In this document: piece after piece, positions 11,458-22,534 of the stretch
Numbering within the stretch: position 1 is the stretch's first letter
Layout of the letters: each line of letters opens with the position of its first letter
DNA from: Leptodontidium sp. MPI-SDFR-AT-0119
Taxonomy: Eukaryota; Ascomycota; Leotiomycetes; Helotiales; Leptodontidiaceae
Direction of reading: 5' to 3'
Assembly (NCBI GenBank): GCA_020726505.1
Contig: JAHLEZ010000001.1
Location: 434,001-498,000 of the forward strand
Length of the DNA: 64,000 nucleotides
Translations under genes and position numbers: made by a program
The notes under the pieces: generated by a model
Told to the model about the DNA's origin: nothing
The model's database searches: none
Seen by the model: only the letters and a program-made list of their open reading frames with translations

Positions 11458-12561
11458 AGAGAGATAGAGCGAAGACGAAGTGTTATTGTGACAGGAAGGG
11501 GTGATGAAAAGAGAAGAGGAGAGGAGACGGGGGAGGGTGATGGGGAGCTGATGATATAGGCGAGGCGAGCGAAAGGGGAAGCGAATAATGGGACAGGAGG
11601 TGAAGAGGATGATGATGATGTTGTCCACTGTATTGTATTAGCATATCTTGCGGGAGTTGGAAATATACCGAAACCTCAAAGATTAGATGGATGGACGGGA
11701 GGATCTATTGAATATTCCAGCAAGGGAGGACCTCACTCATGTCACTCAATCACTTATGTCACACCACATCAAGAAACGCAGATAGACGGGATGAAGCAAG
11801 CGTAGAATGAGGAAGGCAGAACGGCCCACCCGGCCTTTACAGGTTTAAGTGTACTCAAGCTCTTGAGAGAAGGGGAAAATAAAAATGGCCGAAAGCAATC
11901 ATCGTCAATCAACCCAGCCATCTAAAAATCAAGACGCGGATTTATAAATCCGGTTCACAATTTGCATGGCATGGTATACCAACAAGTCAAAATGGTAGGA
12001 TAAGCGAGATATTTTCAATGAATCTGAAGATGAAGATGAAGTTGAAGTTGAAGCTCATGTTGTTGTTATTCAAGTACGACACTTTTGTCTACTCTTCATC
12101 ATCCCGACCTCCTACTTCGCAACTCCCACACACGTCTGTCTATACACACACAAGTCATCTCCCGCTCATTTCAAACACCCGAACAAGCCGGCAAGCAAGC
12201 AAGAACGCAAGCTTGGTACACAACAACAGCAAAATCTATTCATCCATCGATCGACTCAACAAAGAGAAGAAAAAGGAAGGGGAAAACACCCTCTTCGGTC
12301 ATCCCACCCAATCCGGGGTAAAAACGCCATTCATCCATCCCACAAGCGGGGGAGTTGTCAATTCCAACAAAAAGAAAACAAAACAGATCGTGCCCCGGTT
12401 CCATCTGTCCCTATGAAGAGAGAAAAACGCCAGTCCAGCCCAGTTTCCAAAAGCATATGCGCCGCGCTAATTAGGTAGGTGTGTTGTTTCTGTTCCCAGT
12501 CCCAGATCCAATTCGTTTTCCGGTTCTGGTTCATGTTTGTATAGTGTGGTGTAGTGAATTA
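11458..12561. other. Convergent 3' interval with simple-sequence tracts
   Basis: About 1.1 kb between the 3' ends of Hikeshi and the apyrase gene. It contains GAAGATGAAG/TTGAAG-type repeats near 12,025-12,055 and A-rich tracts, presumably 3' UTRs. Open frames here are low-complexity and unconvincing. Confidence 0.5.
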
Positions 12562-14754
12562 TTAGACCTCTTCCAGAGGCATCATTAATGGACTCTTCAT
12601 CCTCGTCGGACTACCAGCCCTACTTCGTCTCCCAGCACCCAACATCTGCAAATTCGGGCCCAACCGTTCCCGACTCTCTGTTCGGACCACCAAGCCCGCT
12701 CTATCAAAGGCATTGACTGTGCCCATATGGTTGAGTCCCAACCCCACACCTTCGGTAGGTGCGTTCTCGAAGTAATTATTCGAGTCGAAGCTCACCACGT
12801 TCATCTTTGGTGTAGCCAGACCGGAAGTCCGTCCAATACGTGATCCACCGCTACTATCCGAGTGTTCATTATCGTCGGAATCCACATCTCCAAGTTCGAA
12901 CTCGTTGGCTGCTTCGCCGTCTTCAAGGACTCGTTCGTAGTTGGAAGCGCTGCGGCCAAAGAGCTTGCTGGAGCTGAAGAAGCCTCGGCCTCCTTTGCGG
13001 GGACTGCCTGGTCGGCCTTTACGGCGGAGATTGTTGAACCCTCTGTATACTCTCATGCGTCTGTCGCGTTTCCGGAAGATAAATCCAATGAGAATGAGGA
13101 TGATCATGAAGAGGAAGAATCCAGATGTTGTCCGTGAATGAACTGTCTCTGATATCTCTTCCGCAGCTTCTGTCCACGTATCGTCTTCGCCAACGGGAAT
13201 CGGGTTGGAATTCGACCCTGCTTCTTGGAAATCGTCGGTTCTCAGATTGCTGCCGAATCCTACTGGCCCAGCATTTGCTGACGTTGGGGGGATTTGACCT
13301 GACGCGTAGAGAACCATCTTCCCCAGCGTCCAACTCACTTCCATTCCACCGATTGTGTTCACTGCCTGAAATGGATCCAGGAACCCCTTGTCCTTTGCAT
13401 GGGCAGCGATTTCCTTGGTACTGTTATATCCAGCACCTGTCCCCTTCTCTATTCCCACTCTCGGTATTCCAATGCCTTCATGGAGAACATTGATCAACCA
13501 AGATGCTTTGAAACACACTTCCTGCGCAGTTTTGGCATCCACCTTCTTGCCCCATTTCCCAGCAGCAACACTGGCCTCAATATCGTGCCATTCCTCACTA
13601 CAGAACTCTTTAACCAAGGCTTGGTATGCCGCGAAATCGTAAGTCGTGTCCTTGTGGGCCATTTCGAAAATCTCGTGGGTGGTGTGCCAGTATTCGGAAA
13701 CTCCAACAAAGTGATTCACATCGAAATCAATAGCCGGTACATGTTGCCCGTGAAGCAAGCACGGCAAGTCCGCGCATGGGGCATCTTTGTCGAGTAAAGG
13801 ATATGTCTGTCTTAAACATTCGTCGAAGCGTCCAGTTCCAACCAAGACGGGGTCCTTGCTCGCAGCGCCATCACTGACCTGGCCTTGCAAAGTTGTCTTC
13901 AATCCTGATGGTAAGCATGGATCCGGGAGCTCGTGTGCTGCTTTCGTATATGTCGCCTCCATCAGAGCATCCACATATCGTTCCCTTGCCTGGTTCACAC
14001 CAAATCCCAACCAAGTGGTCGTGAAGACCTTGTATTCCGCTGACTGCCCGTTCAAGGTTCGCATTCGGAGTAATTTGAGATCGTTTGCGTGCTTCTCGGC
14101 TTCCGTGGCATTAGGAGCAAATGCGATCTGTGCTGAAGCACCGCCCATGTCCAGGAATCCATACGTGTGATGGCCTTTCCCATGGTTGTGATGATCTGGT
14201 GAATTAAAGCCTCCAAGCAAGTAATTTGCTGCAATCCATCCATACAAGCCTTCCGTTTCTCCTGGGATCACCTGGATGTGTAAATCGCAGTCAGGCAACG
14301 AGAAATCGGTATGGGTGCTGGCATAAGCACAAATCTCGTTCAGTAGAGCCTTCTGTTGTAAGGGCTCCAATAATCGTACACCCGCAGTCGCCATCAAGAA
14401 TATGGGTGTGTCCTTCACCTGGTCCTCGGGAATGATATTCAGAGCGTGGTCGAGGAGCTCCTTCAAATGTTCCGGACCAACATCGCTCGGCCTGTCACCG
14501 AACGTGGACACTCCAGGCTTGATCTTCTTCGTCGACTTTGTTTTTATTTTCGGCAGACTGAGGAGATCTTCGGGGTCGGCCTTGTGTATTGCTTTGGCTG
14601 CATTGAGCCATCTGTAGATGTAAACTCGAGTTCCTGACGAACCCGCGTCCAGGATAACGCCCCATCGCCCTGGTCAGTGGTCAGCAAGGGGAGGCAAGGC
14701 AAGGCAAGGCAGCGAGCACCAGCAGCAGCAGCATCGCGACGTACATTTACCCAT
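12562..14754 (-). CDS. ynd1: Golgi apyrase (GDA1/CD39 family nucleoside di-/triphosphatase, Ynd1-like)
   Basis: A four-base first exon (14754-14751, ATGG), an 81-bp intron with a CACTGAC branch and ACCAG acceptor, and a long second exon 14669-12562 give 703 residues. The frame then starts MGRWGVILDAGSSGTRVYIY, placing apyrase conserved region 1 (DAGSSGTR) at the very N-terminus as in yeast Ynd1. Region 4 is visible as GFLDMGGASAQIAF and a later region as GGMEVSWTLG. One membrane segment lies at about 517-536 (FFLFMIILILIGFIF) followed by a basic, Ser/Gly-rich cytosolic tail of about 160 residues. Ynd1 hydrolyses nucleoside di- and triphosphates in the Golgi lumen, supporting exchange with nucleotide sugars used by glycosyltransferases such as the Anp1-type enzyme in this window. 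The long tail separates it from Gda1. Confidence 0.9.
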
Positions 14755-17700
14755 GAGGATGGCGAGATAGACTTATTCGAGTGGAGCGTGGAGGTTGTGA
14801 TGCTCGTTGGCTCTTCAATTGTTGGCGTTGCGATTCAAGAATGGACGGAGCTGGATAATGGCGAAGGCATTGATTTGATCGCAGGGGGCAACGGTCGTCA
14901 CTCCAGGACGGACGGGAAAACGAATGTGGGTGTCAAGGACGACTGGAAGATAATGGATAAACAGAGTGACGCGAGTCTCGAGACTTGGTCGCTTGGTATC
15001 TATCTATCTACCGAGGCGAATGGATTCGAGGAGTGAACGAATGTGGTGAAGAGAAGAGAAGAGAAGACTTGGTACTGTAGGGTGAGGTGAGGTCAGGATG
15101 GGAGAATGTGAAGATACGGCAGGGCGGGCATGGCAGGGGTGTTTGCTAGGAAGATAGCAGGCGTAAATTACGAGTCTCCCTTCTCCTGGGCTCAGATAAC
15201 AGCAAGGCTATATCCCGATCTGGCCTAGCCCATGGCTACTCTGGCATTAGCGTCGGGAGGGATGTGGAAGACCAAGACCAAGGAAAAATGCTGGACGACA
15301 GACAAGTGGCCACACTGGGAGAGGCGTGAGGACTTCCGCCACATGTGTGTGTTGTGATTGGATCAAGGTGTTGGGATTGGCTTTGGTGAGTGGTCGCTAT
15401 TTTGGGGGGAGGGAAGGGCAGGGAGGCGAACGCGGCTGAATAATCGCGGCCGGGATTCGAGGGTGAGGTGATGTGTGAAGGAGAAGCTTTACGAGAAAAT
15501 CAACAAACTAACTTACTTCTAATCGGATGCACCTCGACTCCATCACGAAGTCTGCAGCTGGAGCCTCGTATTATTATGGAGCAGTAATAGATAACGCGAT
15601 GCGTGTGTTTTCAGTATCACCAGATCATGAGTATGTACCATGATGCACAGAATCACCTGCTTAGTTTTTATTGTTTCTTGTAGAAGTGTTGGTCTATTAA
15701 AAGCTTGGGGTTTGGAGATGTTTATATGAAGCGGCCAGTGGCATATATTAGGTACTGATAAGTATCACACATATGGGGAGAAAGTCTAGTCCGTCACACT
15801 GACACTACCTAGCTGCTACCTAGGTATTACGCCGATACTTTTTTAGCAATTTAATTACATTTCCCTTGCTGGGTCCGCGACTTCTCATCCCTCTTGTCTC
15901 CTGTTTCTTCTCTCCTTCATGTCTTGTGTTGCAACCGTCCCTTTCGCCTCTCCAAGCAACGAGTCAACAACTAAACTAGCTTATGAACGGCCCCGTCCTC
16001 GTCCTCGGCAGCTAGCCTTCCTTGCATCAAAATATCTCAACGCGCTCCACATCCCATCCATCACCAGAGAAACATCACGACACCCTATCAAAACAGCGCA
16101 CCGCAACACGCACAACTCTGCCTCACCTCGCCTCTTTGCCCACCGTATCACTGACAGTACTCCCGTGCATTGCATTAACATCTTCTCAGCGCAGGATCAA
16201 CCACGCCGCAATACCACCAATGCCCTACCAACGCACCTCAGTGCTCCTCTCTTCTCCTTCTCCTCACAAACAAAACCTTCTTACTAACGAGAAAACCCCA
16301 TCAGCCAATCCCCTCCTCTACCAAGAACCAAGAACCAACAGCCTCACCACACTTACGAATCCTATGTTTCGCATCCCACAGGCTATGTCTCGCAGCGATG
16401 AGTCGGGATGCGATTTGCAACATTCGATACTTTTGGTGTGGAGGGGGAGGGGAACAAGACTTCGAAGGTTCAGGGATGATGATGGCTTGCACTACTGCAA
16501 CTACCTGCAGTAGGCCAGACTTGCTAACTTCGCAAGGCTTGGAGTTTGTGGTGCAAGGCGAAATGATTGATTTTGATAATTTTTTCGATATAATTGATAG
16601 ATATAGGATTAAATAGTCCATCGAAGTTCTAGCAAGGGACCTTTAAACATCTTCTTTTCCTTCCCTGTTTAATTCATAAACTCACTCCTCTCTCAATACT
16701 CCCTCCCTTCACCACCAAGACCATACATCCCCTCCTCCCTAAAACAACGCCGAGCCCCATCATCCCTCCCTTCCCTTCTCCACGACCTCAACACCCATCT
16801 CACATCAAAACGTCACAGAACGGCTTTTTTCCCCCAATCCGCCCCCCGCGCCAGGAATCGAGGATAAATGTCAACTGTAAATGACATCACGTCACCTAAG
16901 CTTCAGTTTCGTAACCGGCTCTTCACACATCGTGCATCGTGCATCGGCCAACTTCCCAATGTGGAAGCTGGATTGAGGATGCTGTAGAGCATTGAGGTCC
17001 CTTATCAAATCCAAGACCTTGAATTTATCCTTGGAACGAAAATAGCGTTATTTTTCCACGTAGCACGTTAGGAGAAATGGTATTTGCCTTAATCAAGAGT
17101 GGGGTGGGGTTGCTGGTGGATGGAGCAGAATATAGTGTGCTGAGTTAATTTTTCTTAGTGGTCAGTCAGTTCAGGGGGTACTGTAAGCGAGGAATCGATG
17201 ATAGTAAACAGAACACAACAGACTGAAGTGTACCACAGCATACCACAACGTCAAGACTCCACAGCCCATCGACAGCAACGCTGTATCCTAAAATATCATT
17301 AAAATATAAACTCCACAACCTTATTGTAGATCGAGTCTTTGTTTTGGGCGAGAGAAGCTTTTTATCTGTATATTTATCTATGGAGATGATATGCTTTGCG
17401 ATGCGGATGAAAACGTTGGAGATTGAGGGGAAGTAATTGGGCTTGTGCTGTACATATTCATCATTCCTGGGGGTTCTTTGCTTAGGAACTTCATTGTTTC
17501 AAGTATACGCCTGGCAGTGAGGGAAAGATGAAAGAGAAATTGGAGTTGATTTGTGTCTCAATACTCCTTGTGCAATGGGATACCTAGGTTCAGGCAGAAA
17601 CTAGGATGGGTGAATCAGCCGTGGCTGTGGGAAGGTGAAAGGATATGTGTTTACTATTCAGTCCAACAAGTACTAGTGCTTGTTTATTAAGACAGTTTGT

Positions 17701-17975
17701 TGCACATCGCAGTCGTTCGAGCAGGGGTACCGTTTAGGTGAACTCGCATTAAAGGTGAAGCTGTTTGCCTGGCTACTGAGAACGATTACCTACCTAGGTG
17801 AGCAGCCCAAGAAACTAAGCAGAAAGATCTCTGGCCTTTTTATAGATATTAGGCGTACCAAGTTTATCTCTATATCTATAATCCTTCAATGTGATCAGAA
17901 GTATTCTCACGGCCTACGAATTGCATAATTCGACTAGACTAAAGTAACTCTTTGTGACGAATATATGTGATAAAT
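14755..17975. other. 3.2-kb interval without a recognised gene
   Basis: The left part holds the apyrase promoter. Short open frames near 15.9-16.5 kb (up to 163 codons) are Ser/Thr/His-rich and low in complexity, with no domain. The right part becomes AT-rich near the transposon nest. I found no tRNA-like or other RNA gene signature. Confidence 0.45.
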
Positions 17976-17983
17976 TCTAGCTG
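17976..17983. repeat. Left 8-bp target-site duplication of the hAT-like element
   Basis: TCTAGCTG stands directly before the terminal CAGCGTGTCAAA and is repeated exactly at 40355-40362, directly after the opposite terminus. Confidence 0.8.
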
Positions 17984-18220
17984 CAGCGTGTCAAAAGATT
18001 ATTCAAACTAGTTAACTAATATTCTATTCTAGTTAACTAGAATAGAATAGAATATGAATAACAGATATTTGACTTGAATAGAATAGTTATTTTTAGTTAG
18101 TTAACTAATATTCAACTATTCAGCTCTATTTTTAGAAAGAATAAAAGATAAAAGACTTTTATTAAATAAGATTATAATTAACTAATAACTAACTAAATAA
18201 CTAACATTTTTCTTTAATAT

Positions 18221-18522
18221 TGTTACGACTTACGATGCGCCTCGTATTCTAACCGACACGGGCTCGTAGTATCGCTGGCTATGCGACGGCGCTAAGCCCG
18301 ATAGGGAAGACTAGGTGGCGAGCCTGCGACATGTTAACGTGAACGGCACGCGACTACGCTAGGCCCCATTAGGAGGGTCCTTTATGTATTTATACTCGAG
18401 CCCTCCCTTACGGAGAGCTCTCCTTTCCTCCTTGTCTTTTCTTCTCGATTCTGAGCGTAGCCTTAGGTCTAAATATAAAGTTTGAGTTAACTCGCTGTAT
18501 TAACCTTTAGCCAGCCGTAATA
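18221..18522 (+). repeat. 5' LTR of the gypsy element
   Basis: Begins TGTTACGACTTACG and ends CGTAATA where the intact end would be CGTAACA. Compared with the 3' LTR it differs at 13 positions by my reading, all transitions, and most differences make this copy the T- or A-bearing one. Confidence 0.92.
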
Positions 18523-20628
18523 TAAGAAAAGACTAATACCCCTTCGCTGTGAAGCGTTGTATCTCACTTAGTCTTGCGCCTTGTCGACTTGCCCTTACAG
18601 TAAGTCAATAACGAGCCTCAATACCTTAGCCTATTCGACAGATAGGTACCTCTCTACCTTAGTAGTAGACTGTCCTAGAGAAAGCTGGATATTCTCTCGT
18701 AGTTAACTTACCTTGCCGTAGCTTGACGCGCGCCGTCGTTTTAGAACGCATGTCTAATTAACAAATCGATCAACAACCTCAAACACCCCCTAACCCCACC
18801 TTACTACCTTTGCCGACCTCTCCCCCCCGCCGGCGAAGCTCCAGAGAAAGAAGCGCCCCTTTGCGGCTAGGTTTTACCGACATCCCCGTCCCTTCTATCG
18901 AGACTCTCTCGGAGGAACTAGAGAGCTTTAACGGATTCGACTCAGACCCGGAGGACAAACCCTAGAGCTTCTTCGACGCATCGCCAGCGCCTACCGACAT
19001 AGAGGACCTTACTCCCGCTCAACAAGCTAGGGTAGATCAGCTAATCAAGGACTCCGTCAGCTCCGCAGTCGCCGCCGCTGTCACGCAGGCCCTCACTCAA
19101 TATGCCATCGATAACCCTCGCCAAGAGACTCGCACTTCCCCTTCTGACTGATCAACGCGTGCTCTTACGGCGGACCTCTAGCCAACCGCCGACTATTACC
19201 TCCCGAAGTTGAACCCTGCTATCCCTGCCGTCGAGCCTAATAAGGTCAAGTACCCCCGTACCCCCTTCAGCGACTATAAGGGAGAAATTGAATACGACGC
19301 CTAAAAGATAGATATAAAGCTCTTTATTTAAAAGTACTCAAGCAACTTCCTCACTGGCGAATCGTAAGTCTATACTTACTTTAAGTGTATAAAGGGAAAA
19401 GCCAAGACTATTATCCTTTAACGGATAGACCCTAATTTCGCTAGAGACTTTAATAGAGCCGCTGACGTCTTAAAGGCTTTAGACCAGTGTTTCTTTAACT
19501 ATAACTAAGTACAGGCCGCTAAGCTTAAGTATAACTAATTACAAATAAGTAGTATAACTTATAACGAGTTCCGTACAAAGTTCACGACATACGCGGCTAC
19601 TAGGAAAATCTCACTTAACCGTTAGTTCGACGACGTATGCGAGAAAGTCTCGGATAAGCTCAAGTACGACATCCGAACTAAGAAGTATGAATTCGCCGGA
19701 GACTATACGGCTCTCGACGAGTTCCTAGCCGTCTCAGATCGCGAGCTATAGAATATCGTTACCGGACGAGCTAATAGACGTGTTACTACTACTGTCCGCG
19801 AAGCCCCTCGAGTCTCCTTTAACTACACTAGTACTAGCGACTCGCGCGGCATCTTAAAGAAGGACAGCTGGCGTTCGACTTCACTTACCCCTACTACTCA
19901 CGTATAGAGACCACCGACTCTAAGACAGTCGTCAGATGTCCGCCAGTGTACGCCCTCTCCTTCGCCCGTCTTACGCTGACTTAAGTCCCTTATACCTCCT
20001 CCTATACCTAGGGACGTCTCTTCTGACACTTGTCTCTACTGTAACAAGACCGGCTATTAGGCTAGCGACTGCCCCAAGCGTCGTAGAGATCAGGCTCTCG
20101 ATAAGTCGATTTCCGAGCTAGTCGTCGGCGAAAATCTAGAGACTAACGAGCTATTAAAAAACTCTTAGGCCGTGGCAAAGACTCTTACCTCGGCATAGGC
20201 TATAATTTGTAGAAGGACTTAGTATTTAATTTCCGCGCTCTTATTAAAGGGCGATAATTCTTAATTAGTATTAAACTAAGAAGAAATAAATTCTTTACTA
20301 AGACATTTATATATATTAATAGCGGAACTAATATTTTCAGTGCTATTAAAACCTCTTTTATATACTAACTCGTTAAGTAATTTAATATTTCTTTCGTATC
20401 CCTCCCTTAACTAATCGTCTTAACTAGCTATAATAGTAGGAAAGGTAAGCCGATCGACACGGCCGTCTTACTTACCTTAACGATCGACCGCCGGCGAATT
20501 AACTTCCCCTTTTTAGTGACTAACTTAGGAAACACTAACGTCTTAATTGGCCGGAAGTTCCTAGAGTATTACGACTTAAAGTAGTCGTATATTAAGAACT
20601 GTAATCGACTAAAATAGCTATTAGATAT
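18523..20628 (+). pseudogene. Degraded gag and protease region of the gypsy element
   Basis: Gag-like sequence runs through this segment with many in-frame stops. A zinc knuckle is recognisable at 20031-20073 as CLYCNKTGY*ASDC: the histidine has become tyrosine (C to T) and the tryptophan codon TGG has become TAG (G to A). Downstream, up to the copia insertion at 20629, there are fragments of an aspartic-protease-like region. No intact frame longer than about 60 codons remains. Confidence 0.8.
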
Positions 20629-20903
20629 TGTTGGTATCTAACCAAGGTCCGATACCTGATATCAGGGTGACAAAGAATATAACAAGTGAAGTTTGATCAA
20701 GTATATTCCGTGTGTCCCTTTCGTACGAAAGGGAAAGCTACCTTAAATACATCAAGTACTAAACCCCGTAGCTCGTATAAGCATTACTCGTACGAAACCA
20801 GGAGGCAAGGTATGAAACCAAGCTTCATCTCGGCCAGGAGAGACGACTATCTTTGGAAGCTGTCAGAGTAAGAGAATGCCCCTCAGCTAAGGCTATCCCA
20901 ACA
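20629..20903 (-). repeat. 3' LTR of copia copy A
   Basis: 275 bp, TGTTGG...CCAACA. Contains an 18-bp perfect palindrome CCCTTTCGTACGAAAGGG at 20716-20733 and a second TCGTACGA near 20788. A 61-codon open frame inside the LTR has no ATG start and is not taken as a gene. Confidence 0.95.
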
Positions 20904-21528
20904 CTGGCAACTCTTCTTTTGTCAGAAGAAAAACTCTCCTACCTTCCTTCTTTCTCCTCTGTACGAAGTGCGCGCAACCTAGCGCATTATCCCCAGCTCC
21001 TCTTCTTCCTTCGTACGAAGCACGTGCTCCATGTGACTTCGGCTCGCTATGTTGAATAGTGACCGCTTTGGGAAGGAACGACTTCGTTCCTTCCTCGTAC
21101 GTCTCTCGCCAGCTGGCTGCTAGCCTTTTCCACGCACAAAAGAGATTTTCTGAATTCCCTCTTCTCTTCTTCTTCTCTTCTTCTTCAACCAACAGCAACA
21201 ACAGCAGCAGCAACAGTAAGTCCCCTTTCTCTTCTTCGTACAGCTCTCCTCCTCCTCAGATATTCTCTGTACGACCTGAGATAGCCTCGTACGAATCGGC
21301 GCCTCTCTTTTCCGCCTTGCCTGCAAGGTAATCTGATTCGTTGTCGCTGTGTACTAACGAAAGGTCTTCCGTAGGCCACAACACCACCACCACCACCACC
21401 ACAACCAGGTGAGTACTCTCCCTCGTACGAAGTCTACCCCCTCGAGACTAGCTTCGCACAGCTGCTGCAACCTTAGTGAGGTGGTACTAACGCCTGCGTA
21501 GCCACACCACACCACACCACACCACACA

Positions 21529-22164
21529 ATGTTAGTCTTTTTCTCTTCATACGAGCTGGCCCTTATCCCCAGGATATAGCTTCTCGTACGAACCTCCGGT
21601 CCTTTTGTCTAAGAACTAACATCGTATAGGGCCCTTGTTCTCTTCAACGCCGTCAATGCCGCGCTGGCTGCTGCCAACGCCAACGCCCATCCCATGCTCA
21701 TTATCGGCGGGCAGCAGCTGGGCCCGTTGTGTCATAATGCGTTGCAACAAACAGTCTTGGCCATGCCAGGACGTGATGTCGCCTTCGTACAAGGGCGCAT
21801 CACACCCCAGCAGCTTATGACACATCGGCCTTCGTACGTCAATGCCCTCTTGATTCAATCGAGAGGTGTTGTCCGAGCTGTTCCTTGTGCTGAATGTTCC
21901 CGGCGTGGCTTAACGCCTTTCCCTGACTGTGCTTCGGTTCAAGGTCATTTCGGGGATAGCTGTGGTAACTGCAAGTGGCGAGATCATGCCGCTCGTTGTA
22001 ATCCCCCTCCTGAGGACTCATCGTCCGAAGACGGAGGTTCAGGAAACGAGAGTGACGAAGTTCAAGTGGTTGCTGTGCGGAGGGCACCACAGGGACTCAT
22101 TGCTGGACCTGTACGAAGGGGCTTGATAGAAGATGGGTCCAGAGATGCTCCGATTGTCTTGTAA
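21529..22164 (+). CDS. Antisense spliced accessory gene of copia copy A: small Cys-rich protein, DUF3716-like
   Basis: On the strand opposite to the polyprotein, between its 3' end and the 3' LTR. The main exon is 21630-22164, opened by an ACTAAC branch (21615-21620) and TATAG acceptor. The preceding exon ends AAT|GTTAGT at 21530, so splicing joins AT to G and creates the start codon; the product is then 178 residues beginning MALVLFNAVNAALAAANANA. Further upstream small exons (21375-21408 and one ending about 21330) have equally good ACTAAC branches and donors; they could be leader, or add a His-rich N-terminal extension. The core holds six cysteines spaced CX2C-X10-C-X10-CX2C-X8-C (PCAEC ... 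SCGNC ... ARC), resembling the fungal DUF3716 zinc-ribbon-like domain, then an acidic Ser/Glu-rich stretch. Function unknown; nucleic-acid or protein binding is inference. Confidence 0.6.
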
Positions 22165-22534
22165 CTTCGTACGTATCTTTTGTGTTCCCTTTTGTTTGCA
22201 AGCACAATTCCTTCTCACAGCCAAGCTTCTGGGCATCGTACGGAGGCTCCCTTCAAGTGAATGGACTCAAGCTCATCTTCAACCTTTGCGCGGTGCTTGG
22301 GATAAGTACTTCGTACAGGAGCCTGTACGAAGGAAACCAATGGAGATTTCCCTTAATCGATTCGTTGTTGGATTATCGTTGGACAGTTGGTCGTTAGGTA
22401 GTCGATCGTCGTATTAGATATTATTTGTTTGGTCGAGAAATGCATAACCATCGTTTCGTACGGTATTCAAATGAGTGACTGAAATGAAATGAAAAACACG
22501 CATTTGACAAATGAAATCATCGTATCGTACGATG

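Noticed and set aside
12018..12416. A 132-codon Lys- and Thr-rich open frame between Hikeshi and apyrase
   Set aside because: Low-complexity sequence with simple repeats in a convergent 3' UTR interval; no homology-like block.
14677..15036. Plus-strand open frame over the apyrase start region
   Set aside because: It is antisense to the apyrase first intron and promoter, begins without ATG support and has no domain.
17690..17760. Possible tRNA gene near TCGTTCGAGCAGG
   Set aside because: The B-box-like word is imperfect and no acceptor stem or A box can be paired around it.
18523..18560. Primer-binding site of the gypsy element
   Set aside because: The sequence after the 5' LTR has no clear match to a tRNA 3' end that I can recognise, and RIP may have altered it.
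20686..20871. A 61-codon open frame within each copia LTR
   Set aside because: It has no ATG start, lies wholly in LTR sequence and has no domain; it repeats four times only because the LTR does.
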